Shown one piece after another: positions 44,657 through 53,408 of a DNA stretch of 64,000 nucleotides. Both the position numbers and the translations under genes were made by a program. The notes beneath the pieces were generated by a model. The model was not told where the DNA came from, ran no database searches, and worked only from the letters and a program-made list of their open reading frames with translations. How positions within the stretch are numbered: the first letter of the stretch is position 1; every line of letters begins with the position of its first letter. Source of the DNA: Novosphingobium sp. (lineage in GTDB: Bacteria; Pseudomonadota; Alphaproteobacteria; Sphingomonadales; Sphingomonadaceae); the NCBI GenBank assembly GCA_017744735.1, contig JAGIAR010000004.1, positions 124,001-188,000 on the forward strand, in the 5' to 3' direction.

Positions 44657-45208
44657 CTACCAGCTGTTCCCCGCCGCGATCGCCGCGCGTTCCGCGGGCG
44701 TGCTTGTGCGGCCCAGCGCTGCGTTGCGGTGGGGGAAGCGGCCGAAGCGGGCGATCATGCGGTAGTGGCTGCGGGCGAAGGCGAAGGTGTGCGCGTCGAG
44801 TTGCGAGAAATAGGCGAGCGAGGCGCGCTGGTCGGCGATGTCCTCGCTATGCTCGAGCGGAAGGCCGAGGAACTGGCGCTCGACCCGGGTCAGCCCCTTG
44901 TCCCATTCGCGTGCGAGCACGCCGGTGCAGATATGGCGGGCGAGCGGATCGAAGGCGAAGGCCTCGGCGCTGCCGCGGTAGAGGTTGCGCGGCACCTGGT
45001 CGAACAGCAGCACCGCCGCGCGCGCGGTGGCGGGATCGGTCAGGAAATTGTCGGCGCTCTGGGTGAACAGGCTCAACAGGTCGCGCTCGAAGCGCTTGCG
45101 CAGCGCCTCGTCGACCTCCGGTCCGCCGCGAAACCAGTCGCGCGGACCCAGCTTGTGGAACCAGAAATGCAGCAGTTCCGCCGCCCAGCGGCGCGGGGCG
45201 GCGGCCAT
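44657..45208 (-). CDS. DUF924-family protein
   Basis: A 183-residue helical protein matching the DUF924 family (tetratricopeptide-like fold, function unknown). Family blocks: LLHFWFHKLGPRDWF near 12, LLFDQVPRNLYRGSAEAFAFDP near 68, FLGLPLEHSEDIADQ near 112 and FGRFPHRNAALGR near 155. No signal peptide. It precedes, on the same strand, nothing obviously related; the secreted-protein gene is 9 bases upstream and may share its transcript. Confidence 0.9.
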   Translation of the reverse strand: MAAAPRRWAAELLHFWFHKLGPRDWFRGGPEVDEALRKRFERDLLSLFTQSADNFLTDPATARAAVLLFDQVPRNLYRGSAEAFAFDPLARHICTGVLAREWDKGLTRVERQFLGLPLEHSEDIADQRASLAYFSQLDAHTFAFARSHYRMIARFGRFPHRNAALGRTSTPAERAAIAAGNSW

Positions 45209-45217
45209 GCGCGAGGC

Positions 45218-45613
45218 TTAACCCTCGACCTTCTTGTAAGGCACGAAGTCCTGCAGGAACACGACCCCGGTGAAGAAGCCGCTGCCCTGGTCGATCGTGG
45301 TGACCTGGTCGAGCTTGCACAGCTGGCTGCCCGAGAAGCGGTTGATCACCAGAATGTCGTCGCGATCGAGGTTTTCGGGATGGGCGGTGCGGTTGACCCA
45401 GATGGTGTCGCCGTCCTTGTAGACGATCGCAGTCTTCTCGATCACCTGCATGCCGTCGGTGCGGCCGGTGTAGATGCACGACTTGGGCTGGCCGGCCACG
45501 CGGCCGTCGAGCAACTTGGCGAGTTTTTCGTCGCCCGTCTGCTTGGCCTGGACGGCGGTGGCGCCGCCAAGCGCAAGCGCCGAGAGGGCGAGAGCTGCTA
45601 TGAACTTACGCAT
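45218..45613 (-). CDS. conserved hypothetical secreted protein
   Basis: A 131-residue exported protein with signal MRKFIAALALSALALGGATAVQA. The mature part contains CIYTGRTDGMQVIEKTAIVYKDGDTIWVNR and a second Cys in SQLCKLD; it is a small beta-rich fold probably closed by a disulfide. I know similar proteins only as sphingomonad hypotheticals. It begins MRKF like the UrcA proteins, but the mature sequence is unrelated. The DUF924 gene follows after 9 bases. Confidence 0.78.
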   Translation of the reverse strand: MRKFIAALALSALALGGATAVQAKQTGDEKLAKLLDGRVAGQPKSCIYTGRTDGMQVIEKTAIVYKDGDTIWVNRTAHPENLDRDDILVINRFSGSQLCKLDQVTTIDQGSGFFTGVVFLQDFVPYKKVEG

Positions 45614-45726
45614 AGGTTTGTCTCCAATCTTGACCGGACACTACCCCAACCATGCTGAATGCACGCTGAAATAGTTGCTCCTGATCCTATGACGGAGTCA
45701 ACCGGCGCAAACCCCGGCGGGTTCCG

Positions 45727-47151
45727 TCAACCGGTCCCGCCGACGGTAATGCCCTCGATCAGCAGGGTGGGCTGGCCGACGCCCGCGGGAACGCCCTGCC
45801 CGGCCTTGCCGCACACGCCGATGCCGGGATCGAGCTCGAGATCGGTGCCGATGCCCTTGACCCGGGTCAGCACCGAGGGCCCGTCGCCGATCAGCGTTGC
45901 GCCCTTGATCGGCGCGCCGAGCTTGCCGTTCTCGATCTTGTAGGCCTCGGTGCAGCTGAACACGAATTTGCCCGACACGATATCGACCTGCCCGCCGCCG
46001 AAGCTCTTGGCGAAGATCCCGTTCTTGACCCGGCTCACCAGCTCTTCCGGATTGTCGTTGCCGGCCTTCATGAAAGTGTTGGTCATCCGCGGCATCGGCG
46101 CATGGGCATAGCTTTCGCGGCGGCCGTTGCCGGTCGGCTCCATCCCCATCAGGCGGGCGTTGAGCCGGTCCTGCATATAGCCCTTGAGGATCCCGTCCTC
46201 GATCAGCACGGTCTCGCCGGTGGGTGTGCCCTCGTCGTCGATCGACAGCGAGCCGCGGCGGTCGTGGATCGAGCCGTCGTCGACCACCGTGACCCCGGGC
46301 GCAGCCACGCGTTCGCCGATCCGGCCCGAGAAGGCGCTGGTGCCCTTGCGGTTGAAATCGCCCTCGAGCCCGTGGCCGACCGCCTCGTGCAGCAGCACGC
46401 CGGGCCAGCCGGGGCCGCAGACCACGGTCATCTCGCCGGCGGGGGCGGCAACGCTTTCGAGGTTGATCAGCGCCTGCGCCAGCGCGTGGTCGATCGTGCC
46501 GTTCCACGCGTCCTCGCCGAATAGCGACGCGTAGAGGTGGCGCCCGCCCATGCCGTAGCTGCCGGTCTCGCGGCGGCCGTTGTGTTCGGCGACGATCGAG
46601 ACGTTGAGCCGCACCAGCGGGCGGATGTCGGTCGCGACGAAACCGTCGGGGCGGACGATCTCGACCACCGACCAGCTCCCGGAAAGGCTTGCCGAGACCT
46701 GGCTGACGCGCGGATCGCGCGCCCGCGCGGCGGCGTCGATCTTCTCGAGCAGCGCGACCTTCTCGGCGAAGGGCACCAGGTCGAGCGGGCTCGCATCGGT
46801 GTAGAGATGGCGGTTGTTCTTGCGCGGCGGCGCGGCCGGTTGCGCGGTGGTGGGATCGAGCAGCCTGAGCGTCTCGCCCGCGCGGGCGATCGCCGCGGCG
46901 CTGATGTCGTTGGCATGGGCGAAACCGGTCATCTCGCCCGACACGCCGCGCAGGCCGAAGCCCGAATCGCGCGAATAGTCGGCGGTCTTTAGCCGCCCGT
47001 CGTCGAAGCCGAAGCTCTCGCTCGCGGTGAACTGGAGATAGAGCTCGCCGTCGTCGCACTGGGCGAGGGTCGAACGGGCGAGAGCCTGCGCCTCGTCGGG
47101 CGAGAGCTTGCCCGGAGCATAGAGGTGGCCGCGCGGATCGGTGAAGGTCAT
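45727..47151 (-). CDS. tldD: metalloprotease TldD
   Basis: A 474-residue subunit of the TldD/TldE (PmbA) zinc protease, which degrades unfolded peptides and processes some modified-peptide precursors. The zinc motif HEAVGH is at about 257-262 in GVLLHEAVGHGLEGDF, and the C-terminal GGGQVDIVSGKFVFSCTEAY block is intact. The start MTFTDPRG at 47151 fits the family. The partner tldE is not in the window, as is common since the two genes are usually unlinked. All family motifs are present and length is normal. Confidence 0.95.
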   Translation of the reverse strand: MTFTDPRGHLYAPGKLSPDEAQALARSTLAQCDDGELYLQFTASESFGFDDGRLKTADYSRDSGFGLRGVSGEMTGFAHANDISAAAIARAGETLRLLDPTTAQPAAPPRKNNRHLYTDASPLDLVPFAEKVALLEKIDAAARARDPRVSQVSASLSGSWSVVEIVRPDGFVATDIRPLVRLNVSIVAEHNGRRETGSYGMGGRHLYASLFGEDAWNGTIDHALAQALINLESVAAPAGEMTVVCGPGWPGVLLHEAVGHGLEGDFNRKGTSAFSGRIGERVAAPGVTVVDDGSIHDRRGSLSIDDEGTPTGETVLIEDGILKGYMQDRLNARLMGMEPTGNGRRESYAHAPMPRMTNTFMKAGNDNPEELVSRVKNGIFAKSFGGGQVDIVSGKFVFSCTEAYKIENGKLGAPIKGATLIGDGPSVLTRVKGIGTDLELDPGIGVCGKAGQGVPAGVGQPTLLIEGITVGGTG

Positions 47152-47206
47152 GGGCGGGATATAGTCCTCATGGGTTGCGAGCGGAAGGGCGCGGGGGACG
47201 ATCGCG

Positions 47207-47698
47207 TCATTCGTGTGACCTTTTGTGTGACGCAGGTGGGGGTGCGAAACCGTGTGACCTTTCGAGCGCCGCGCCCGCGCGCCGTTCCGCGCGATCGAGC
47301 CAGGCAAGCTGGGAAAGAAGCGCGGAATTGTCGGGTTTCCACATGGTTCCGGCGTGCCGCCCGGCATAGATCACCGGTTTGAGCAATCCGTAGCGCGCCC
47401 GTTGCGCGCGCTCGTCGGGTGTGACCTTCCGCCGGCCTTCGGTTTGGCGCCCGAGAATCGCATTCCACGCGGCGGCGAAACTCCCCGCGCCGGGCTTCGC
47501 GCGCAGGCGATAGGCGGTCTCGCGCGCCATCCCGACCCGGCGGGCGGCCTCGCGGACCGAACCGGTCAGGGCCAGCTGGGCAAGGAAGGCGGCCTGGCGT
47601 TCCGGCGTCCAGCCGTCGGCGCGGGCGCGCAGCGGCACCGGGGCGAAGGCGGGGACGCGGGGATGGCGGGCGCGGCGACGCGCGGGATAGGTCTTCAT
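47207..47698 (-). CDS. hypothetical helix-turn-helix protein
   Basis: A 163-residue very basic protein. WTPERQAAFLAQLALTGSVREAARRVGMARETAYRLRA near 30-67 is a clear helix-turn-helix of the Hin/terminase-small-subunit style. The rest (SFAAAWNAILG, then many Arg) has no known domain. The last 20 codons are built from repeated AAGGTCACAC words in the DNA, giving HKRSHE and ERSHG. DNA binding is likely; target unknown. It is 55 bases upstream of tldD on the same strand. Confidence 0.7.
   Translation of the reverse strand: MKTYPARRRARHPRVPAFAPVPLRARADGWTPERQAAFLAQLALTGSVREAARRVGMARETAYRLRAKPGAGSFAAAWNAILGRQTEGRRKVTPDERAQRARYGLLKPVIYAGRHAGTMWKPDNSALLSQLAWLDRAERRAGAALERSHGFAPPPASHKRSHE
47213..47262. 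repeat. GTGTGACC repeats at the 3' end of the HTH gene
   Basis: GTGTGACCTTTT (47213), GTGTGACGCAGG (47225) and GTGTGACCTTTC (47252) lie within 50 bases, and a further GTGTGACCTTCC occurs inside the gene at 47419. On the coding strand these read AAGGTCACAC. They may be binding sites for the encoded protein or a simple repeat expansion. Confidence 0.45.
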
Positions 47699-47759
47699 CC
47701 GCCAGTCTAAGGCAGATTTTGCCGCTGTAGGAAAATGAAACCCGCGGGCCGCACGGGCC

Positions 47760-48002
47760 TCAGTCGGTCGCGGTCGAAGCGCCCGCGGAAATGTCGTGCA
47801 GGGTCGACTGGTCGACTCCGTCGGCCGGGCCGCCCTTCAGGATGAACCGCCGGTCGCAATAGCCGCAATCGACATAGCCGTGCTCGTCGATCTCCAGCCA
47901 CACGCGCGGGTGGCCGAGCGCGGCGGGAATCCCGTCCTGCGCGCCGTCGCATTCGACGCGGGTGTGGGTGACGAGGGTGGTCTGCGGAGGAGCGATCGAC
48001 AT
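47760..48002 (-). CDS. zinc-finger CHCC family protein
   Basis: An 80-residue protein of the zf-CHCC type, related to mitochondrial complex I subunit NDUFS6. The metal set is Cys in VECDG, His in LGHPRVWLEID and the pair CGYC in YVDCGYCDRRFIL. Short N- and C-terminal tails flank the finger. In alphaproteobacteria it is thought to be a complex I accessory protein. No complex I genes are adjacent. The ATG at 48002 is the first Met upstream of the domain. Confidence 0.9.
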   Translation of the reverse strand: MSIAPPQTTLVTHTRVECDGAQDGIPAALGHPRVWLEIDEHGYVDCGYCDRRFILKGGPADGVDQSTLHDISAGASTATD

Positions 48003-48042
48003 GCGCGGGTCCCTATCAAAGCGCGGGCGGAGATTCCAGCGG

Positions 48043-49143
48043 TCAATCGCCGGTTTTCGTTTCGGCGGGCGGCGGATTGAGCGGCCCCGGCTGGGCGCCG
48101 ATCCATTCGCGCCACAACAGCAGCAGCGCCGCCATCAGCGCCGGGCCCAGCACGATCCCGATCAGCCCCCAGGCCTCGATCCCGCCGACGATGCCCAGCA
48201 GCACCAGCAGGAAGGGCAGCCGGGTGGTCCCGCCGATCAGCACCGGGCGGATGAAGTGGTCGGCCACGAACACCACCACCGATCCGAACACCGCGATCGC
48301 CACCGCCGCGCCGATCGCGCCGTCGAGCGCGAGCAGCCCGGCCGCGATCGCATAGGCGATCACCGCGCCGAGCGGGATCGCCGAAAGCAGCCCGGTAAGC
48401 AGGCCGAGCACCGCCGGATGCGGCACCCCGGCGATGTAGTAGGCGACGCCCATCAGCACGCCTTCGCCCAGGCCCACCACCACCAGCCCGTTCACCGTGC
48501 CGCGGATCGCCATCACGATCTGTTCGCCGACCTTCTCGCCCGACGGGCCGAAGGCGCGCACGCTGCCGACCCTCAGGCCGCGCGCGATGCTGTCGCCGCT
48601 GCGCAGCAGGAAGAACAGCGTCAGCAGCATGAACACCGCGATCAGCAGCCGGTGCAGCACCGCGCCGAGGAAGCGCCCGCCGAGATCGAGCGGCGATCCG
48701 CCGCCGTGGAAGATCGGCAGGTGGCTCAGCGCCCCGGGGCGGGCGAGGTTCGCCTGCCACCACCCGCCGATCTGGTCCGCGAAGGGCAGGTTCTGCAGCA
48801 TCGGCGGCTCGGGGATGCCCTGCAGCGCAGCCTGGTGCTGCCACGCGATCAGCGCGGCGCTGTCCTGCGCCAGCGCGGTCGCGACCATCGTCAGCGGCGC
48901 CACGAACAGCAGCAGGGTCAGGAACACGGCAAGCCCCGGCAGCAGCGCCCCGCGGTGCTGCGGCCAGCGGGCGCCGAGCCGGGCGTACCACGGCCACAGC
49001 GCGACCGCGAACACCACCGCCCAGCCGAGCGCCGGAAGGAACGGCAGCAGCGTCCACAGCCCCGCGCAGGCGAGCAGGATCACCGCCGCCAGCGCGGCGC
49101 GACGCTGTTCGGGCGAGAGCTGCTGGAGAGTCTTGCGTGGCAT
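48043..49143 (-). CDS. AI-2E family transporter
   Basis: A 366-residue polytopic membrane protein with about eight helices and a periplasmic-size loop near 110-150. The PF01594 signature is in the C-terminal half: GEGVLMGVAYYIAGVPHPAVLGLLTGLLSAIPLGA and HFIRPVLIGGTTRLPFLLVLLGIVGG. Members include TqsA and sodium/proton antiporters, so the AI-2 name is not proof of substrate. Divergent from the ABC gene with 98 bases between. Confidence 0.9.
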   Translation of the reverse strand: MPRKTLQQLSPEQRRAALAAVILLACAGLWTLLPFLPALGWAVVFAVALWPWYARLGARWPQHRGALLPGLAVFLTLLLFVAPLTMVATALAQDSAALIAWQHQAALQGIPEPPMLQNLPFADQIGGWWQANLARPGALSHLPIFHGGGSPLDLGGRFLGAVLHRLLIAVFMLLTLFFLLRSGDSIARGLRVGSVRAFGPSGEKVGEQIVMAIRGTVNGLVVVGLGEGVLMGVAYYIAGVPHPAVLGLLTGLLSAIPLGAVIAYAIAAGLLALDGAIGAAVAIAVFGSVVVFVADHFIRPVLIGGTTRLPFLLVLLGIVGGIEAWGLIGIVLGPALMAALLLLWREWIGAQPGPLNPPPAETKTGD

Positions 49144-49241
49144 GCGCCCGCATCTACCGCCGGCGCGGCGCGTGCGCCAGTGGCCTGCTTGCGCCGTGCT
49201 CCCCTCTTTACCGGCGCGCGATCCTGTCCCAAGGGGCTTTC

Positions 49242-50198
49242 ATGAGCGACCATCCCAGCGACACCCCACCGGCCATCGCGATCCGCGACCTCGTCAAGCG
49301 CTATGCCCCCGTGGGCAATGGAGAGGGCAAGCTCGCACTCGGCGGGGTCAGCTTCGACGTGCCGCAGGGCAAGATCTTCGGCCTGCTCGGCCCCAACGGG
49401 GCGGGCAAGTCCACCCTGATCAACATCATGGCCGGGATGGTGATGAAGACCTCGGGCACGGTCGAGATCTGGGGCCACGACATCGATCGCGACACGCGCA
49501 ATGCGAAGGCCTCGATCGGGATCGTGCCGCAGGAAGTGGTGTTCGACCCCTTCTTCACCCCGTTCGAAGTGCTCGAGAACATCGCCGGCCTGTGGGGCGT
49601 GCCCAAGGGGCAGCGGCGGTCGGAGGAACTGCTCAGGGCGGTCCACCTGCTCGACAAGCGCGACGCCTATTCGCGCACCCTCTCGGGCGGGATGAAGCGC
49701 CGCCTGCTGATCGCCAAGGCGATGGTCCATTCGCCGCCGATCCTGGTGCTCGACGAGCCGACCGCCGGGGTCGACGTCGAACTGCGCCGGCAGTTGTGGG
49801 AGCTGGTCAGCGAACTCAACGCCGAGGGCGTGACGGTGGTGCTGACCACCCATTACCTCGAAGAGGCCGAGCAATTGTGCGACCGGATCGCGATCATCAA
49901 CCACGGCCGGGTGATCGCCGACAAGCCGACCCGCGAGCTGGTCGGCATGATGGGCGAGAAGCTGGTCGAGATCACGGTCGACCGCGACGTTTCCGAGCCG
50001 CCGCAGAACTCGCTGTTCACCAAGAGCGAGAAGACCGGCGAGCGCTCGATCTGCATCACTTACGACAAGGCCAGGGTGAACACCGGCCAGGTGCTCGCGC
50101 TGGTCCAGCAGCAGGGCTACGCGATCGAGGACGTGACCACCCGCGAGGCGGATCTGGAGGACGTGTTCGTGCAGCTGACCAGTGCGGATGCCACGTAA
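49242..50198 (+). CDS. ABC-2 type transporter ATP-binding protein
   Basis: A 318-residue ATPase of the YadG/DrrA type. Walker A GPNGAGKST is near 49-57, the signature LSGGMKRR near 147, Walker B ILVLDEP near 168 and the switch His in TTHYLEEAE. The C-terminal 90 residues are the usual extension of ABC-2 exporters. An ABC-2 permease is normally the next gene; here a toxin-antitoxin pair follows after 62 bases and no permease is present in the window. The start is ATG at 49242 with AAGGGG 6 bases upstream. Confidence 0.93.
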   Translation: MSDHPSDTPPAIAIRDLVKRYAPVGNGEGKLALGGVSFDVPQGKIFGLLGPNGAGKSTLINIMAGMVMKTSGTVEIWGHDIDRDTRNAKASIGIVPQEVVFDPFFTPFEVLENIAGLWGVPKGQRRSEELLRAVHLLDKRDAYSRTLSGGMKRRLLIAKAMVHSPPILVLDEPTAGVDVELRRQLWELVSELNAEGVTVVLTTHYLEEAEQLCDRIAIINHGRVIADKPTRELVGMMGEKLVEITVDRDVSEPPQNSLFTKSEKTGERSICITYDKARVNTGQVLALVQQQGYAIEDVTTREADLEDVFVQLTSADAT

Positions 50199-50260
50199 CT
50201 TGCGGGAATTCGCATTCCTGTATAGATTTGGAAATCTGTAGCATCTGCAGGACGCGACGG

Positions 50261-50509
50261 ATGAATATTCAGCGAGGCAAACTGGTCAGCGGCGGCAGGC
50301 TCCAGGTCCCGGCGGATATCCGTCGCGCGCTTGGCCTGAACGACGGCGATTCGGTTACGATGGAAGTGGTCGACGGCGAATTGCTCGTGCGGCCCTATCG
50401 CGACGTCATCGCCGAAGTGCGCGCGCAGCTGCGTCAGTATATTCCAGCCGGTGTTTCGCTTGCCGACGAATTGATCGCCGAGCGCCGTGCAACGTCCGAG
50501 ACCGAGTGA
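50261..50509 (+). CDS. AbrB/MazE-type antitoxin
   Basis: An 82-residue swapped-hairpin DNA-binding protein: KLVSGGRLQVPADIRRALGLNDGDSVTMEVVDGELLVRP is the AbrB-like domain and residues 45-82 form the toxin-binding tail. It is encoded one base before a PIN-domain gene, the classic VapB-VapC layout. Upstream (50215-50240) is an AT-rich stretch with TATAGATTTGGAAATCTGTA, an imperfect palindrome that may be the autoregulatory operator. Confidence 0.88.
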   Translation: MNIQRGKLVSGGRLQVPADIRRALGLNDGDSVTMEVVDGELLVRPYRDVIAEVRAQLRQYIPAGVSLADELIAERRATSETE

Positions 50510-50510
50510 A

Positions 50511-50894
50511 GTGGAAGAGTTCGTACTCGACGCGTCGGCCTTGCTGGCCACGCTTCAGGACGAGCCGGGCGCGGCCGAAATCGATGGGCGGCTCAATCGC
50601 GCGTGCATCGGCACGGTCAATCTGGCCGAAGTCGTGACGAAGTTGGCCGAAGGCGGAATTCCTCCCGAGGTGGTCAGCCGGATGATCGCGTCGCTCGATC
50701 TGGATATTCGCCCCTTCGAGCGCGAACACGCGGAACGTGCGGGATTGTTGCGTTCGCCGACACGCGCGCTCGGGCTGTCGCTGGGTGACCGCGCGTGCCT
50801 GGCCTTGGCCGAAGCTCTTGGGAGAACCGCGATCACCACCGACCATATCTGGACCAAGCTCGATCTTGGCATCGCAATCGAAGTGATGCGCTAG
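50511..50894 (+). CDS. PIN-domain toxin, VapC-type ribonuclease
   Basis: A 127-residue PIN nuclease. The acidic metal-binding residues are all seen: Asp7 in FVLDASALL, Glu in NLAEVV near 41, Asp in LSLGDRACLALA near 92 and Asp in ITTDHIW near 110. The start is taken as GTG at 50511, one base after the antitoxin stop; a GTG at 50487 would add eight residues. Such toxins cleave tRNA or rRNA when the antitoxin is degraded. Three bases separate it from nadB. Confidence 0.88.
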   Translation: MEEFVLDASALLATLQDEPGAAEIDGRLNRACIGTVNLAEVVTKLAEGGIPPEVVSRMIASLDLDIRPFEREHAERAGLLRSPTRALGLSLGDRACLALAEALGRTAITTDHIWTKLDLGIAIEVMR

Positions 50895-50896
50895 GC

Positions 50897-52483
50897 ATGA
50901 CATCCTCCGAATACGACGTGCTGATCATCGGTTCCGGCGCTGCCGGGCTGACCGCGGCGCTGACCCTGGCCGAGACGAAGAAGGTGCTGGTGCTCGCCAA
51001 GGGCGCGCTCAACAGCGGCTCGACCGCCTGGGCACAGGGGGGGATCGCCGCGGTGCTCGAACCGGGCGACACCTTCGAAAGCCATATCGAGGACACGATG
51101 ATCGCCGGCGCCGGGCTCAACCGGCGCGAAACGGTCGAGTTCGTGATCGAGCGCGCGCCGCGCGCGATCGAGCGGCTGATCGAGCTGGGCGTGCCGTTCA
51201 ACGAGGAGGGCGACGCGCTCCACCTCACCCGCGAGGGCGGCCATTCGCACCGCCGGATCGTGCATGTGAACGATGCGACCGGCTGGGCGGTGCAGATGGC
51301 GCTGCTCAAGGCGGCGGAGGAGCATCCGAACATCACCCTGCTCGCGGGACGCAGCTGCATCGACCTGATCACCGGCAAGCACGAGGAACGCTATTCCGGC
51401 TCGGGCCGGGTGTGGGGGGCCTATGCGCTCAACGAGGAGACCGGCCGGGTCGAAACCCACACCGCCCATGCCACGATCATGGCCTCGGGCGGCGCGGGCC
51501 GCGTGTACCAGTTCTCGACCGCGCCCAAGGGCGCGACGGGCGACGGGATCGCGATGGCCTGGCGCGCGGGCTGCCGCGTCTCCAACATGGAGATGATGCA
51601 GTTCCACCCGACCTGCCTCTATCACCTCGAGGTCAAGAACTTCCTGATCACCGAGGCGGTGCGCGGCGAGGGCGGGCAGTTGATCAACCCGCGCACCGGC
51701 AAGCGCTTCATGGAATTCTACGATCCCGCCCGGCTCGAACTCGCGCCGCGCGACGTGGTGGCGCGGGCGATCGACGCCGAGATCAAGCGCTTCGGGCTCG
51801 ACTACGTCTGGCTGGACATCAGCCACATGGGCGCGGATTTCGTGAAGCACCACTTCCCGACGATCTACGAGAAGCTGCTCGGCCTCGGGATCGACATGAC
51901 CGCCGGCCCGATCCCGGTGGTGCCCGCGCAGCACTATACCTGCGGCGGGATCCTGATCGACCTCGAGGGGCGCACCGACCTGCCCGGGCTCTACGCCGCG
52001 GGCGAGTGCTCGGAGAGCGGGCTCCACGGCGCCAACCGCCTCGCCTCCAACTCGCTGCTCGAATGCTTCGTGTTCGGCGAGGCGGCGGCGCGCCACATCC
52101 TCGACCACTGGCACTTCTTCGACGCCCCGCCGCCGATCCACCCATGGGACGAAAGCCGGGTGACCGATTCGGACGAGGAAGTGGTGATCAAGCAGAACTG
52201 GACCGAGATCCGCCGGTTCATGTGGAACTACGTCGGGATCGTGCGGACCACCAAGCGGCTTGAGCGCGCGCAGCACCGGATCAACATGCTCGGCGGCGAG
52301 GTCGGCGACTATTACGGCCACTTCCGCGTCACCACCGACCTGATCGAACTGCGCAACCTGCTCCAGTGCGCCGACCTGATCGTGCGCAGCGCGCTCAAGC
52401 GCCACGAGAGCCGCGGGCTGCACTACACGCTCGACTATCCGGAGCTGCTGCCGGAGGCGAAGGACACGGTGCTGGTGCCGTGA
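50897..52483 (+). CDS. nadB: L-aspartate oxidase
   Basis: A 528-residue flavoenzyme oxidising L-aspartate to iminoaspartate, the first step of NAD synthesis. The FAD motif GSGAAGLTAAL is at the N-terminus. NSGSTAWAQGGIAAV near 38, FHPTCLY near 236, TEAVRGEGG near 250, AGPIPVVPAQHYTCGGI near 334 and GECSESGLHGANRLASNSLLE near 370 are the succinate dehydrogenase/aspartate oxidase signatures. The ATG at 50897 is three bases after the toxin stop, an unusual place for a housekeeping gene. nadA and nadC are not in the window. Confidence 0.95.
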   Translation: MTSSEYDVLIIGSGAAGLTAALTLAETKKVLVLAKGALNSGSTAWAQGGIAAVLEPGDTFESHIEDTMIAGAGLNRRETVEFVIERAPRAIERLIELGVPFNEEGDALHLTREGGHSHRRIVHVNDATGWAVQMALLKAAEEHPNITLLAGRSCIDLITGKHEERYSGSGRVWGAYALNEETGRVETHTAHATIMASGGAGRVYQFSTAPKGATGDGIAMAWRAGCRVSNMEMMQFHPTCLYHLEVKNFLITEAVRGEGGQLINPRTGKRFMEFYDPARLELAPRDVVARAIDAEIKRFGLDYVWLDISHMGADFVKHHFPTIYEKLLGLGIDMTAGPIPVVPAQHYTCGGILIDLEGRTDLPGLYAAGECSESGLHGANRLASNSLLECFVFGEAAARHILDHWHFFDAPPPIHPWDESRVTDSDEEVVIKQNWTEIRRFMWNYVGIVRTTKRLERAQHRINMLGGEVGDYYGHFRVTTDLIELRNLLQCADLIVRSALKRHESRGLHYTLDYPELLPEAKDTVLVP

Positions 52484-52494
52484 GGGGAGCAAGC

Positions 52495-53103
52495 GTGCCG
52501 TTCGCCCGTTGTGCGGTGATGACGCGCTGTTCCGTCCTGCTCGCGCTGACCCTTCTCGCCGCCTGCTCCTCCGGCAAGAAGGACGAGGCGTCCCCTTCGC
52601 CGACGCCGATGCCGACGCCCGCTGCGTCGGCCGCGCCGGCGCCCGGCCGCATCTTCACCTATACCGGCCTCGAGGGGTGCAAGGTGCTCGAATCCAATCC
52701 GGACGAGGCGGGCTATTACCTGTCCGAATGCCAGGGCGAAGGCGGCTACCGCCTGCAGGTGACCGAATCCGACCTGCGCCAGACCGTGACCGTGATCGCG
52801 CCGGGCGGGGCGAAGACCGGGCTCGATCTCTCGGCCGTCACCGGCGGCGGGTTCAGCCACCTCGGGCCCAAGGCCGAATGGCGCGGGGCGCTGAAGGACG
52901 GGGTGTTCGTGCCCGATGCGCTGATCCTGCGCCACGTGGTGGTGACCGACCCGGAGGGCAAGCGCAGCGTATCGTACCTGGTCGCGGTCAGGCTGGCGCC
53001 GGTGCCCTGCCCGATCGCGCGGATCGAACCGGGGCCGCAGCAGAACGAACAGGCACGTGCGGCAGCGGATGCGGGCGGGACCTGCCTGACGGGCGCCGCC
53101 TGA
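52495..53103 (+). CDS. hypothetical lipoprotein
   Basis: About 202 residues with lipobox LTLLAAC. A short Pro/Ser/Thr linker (SPTPMPTPAASAAPAPG) precedes the mature domain, which contains CKVLESNPDEAGYYLSECQGEGGYRLQV and two further Cys (VPCPI and GTCLTG), suggesting two disulfides. The start is GTG at 52495 with AGGGGAG 5 bases upstream; ATG at 52519 is the alternative. I recognise no family. It follows nadB by 11 bases and is probably in the same transcript. Confidence 0.75.
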   Translation: MPFARCAVMTRCSVLLALTLLAACSSGKKDEASPSPTPMPTPAASAAPAPGRIFTYTGLEGCKVLESNPDEAGYYLSECQGEGGYRLQVTESDLRQTVTVIAPGGAKTGLDLSAVTGGGFSHLGPKAEWRGALKDGVFVPDALILRHVVVTDPEGKRSVSYLVAVRLAPVPCPIARIEPGPQQNEQARAAADAGGTCLTGAA

Positions 53104-53165
53104 GCCTCTTTTTTGATCGCGCCGTTCCGCGAAAGTGTTCCCGCTGGCGCGGGAGCGGCGCTGCC

Positions 53166-53408
53166 TCAGTGCAAATGCCGCACCACGAAGATCAGCACCA
53201 TCGCGCCGAGCACCGAGGCGAGGCAGCCGGCGCGGTTGATCCCGTCCTGCAGGCGGCCGCCGGTCGCGACCAGATTCGCGACCAGCGATCCGCCGATCCC
53301 GAGCAGGATCGTCGCGATCAGGCCTAGCGGCACGGCACCGGGATAGAAGAACCGCGCGAGCGCGCCGACGATCAGCCCCGAGATTGCCGCACCGATCAGA
53401 TTCCGCAT
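53166..53408 (-). CDS. GlsB/YeaQ/YmgE-family stress membrane protein 2
   Basis: An 80-residue protein with three hydrophobic segments (LIGAAISGLIVGALARFFYPG, LGLIATILLGIGGSLVANLV, GCLASVLGAMVLIFVVRHLH), the second member of this family in the window. Starts at ATG 53408 with GGGAG upstream. Unlike member 1, no EcfG-type promoter is visible upstream. It diverges from nrdA across the long leader region. Confidence 0.88.
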   Translation of the reverse strand: MRNLIGAAISGLIVGALARFFYPGAVPLGLIATILLGIGGSLVANLVATGGRLQDGINRAGCLASVLGAMVLIFVVRHLH

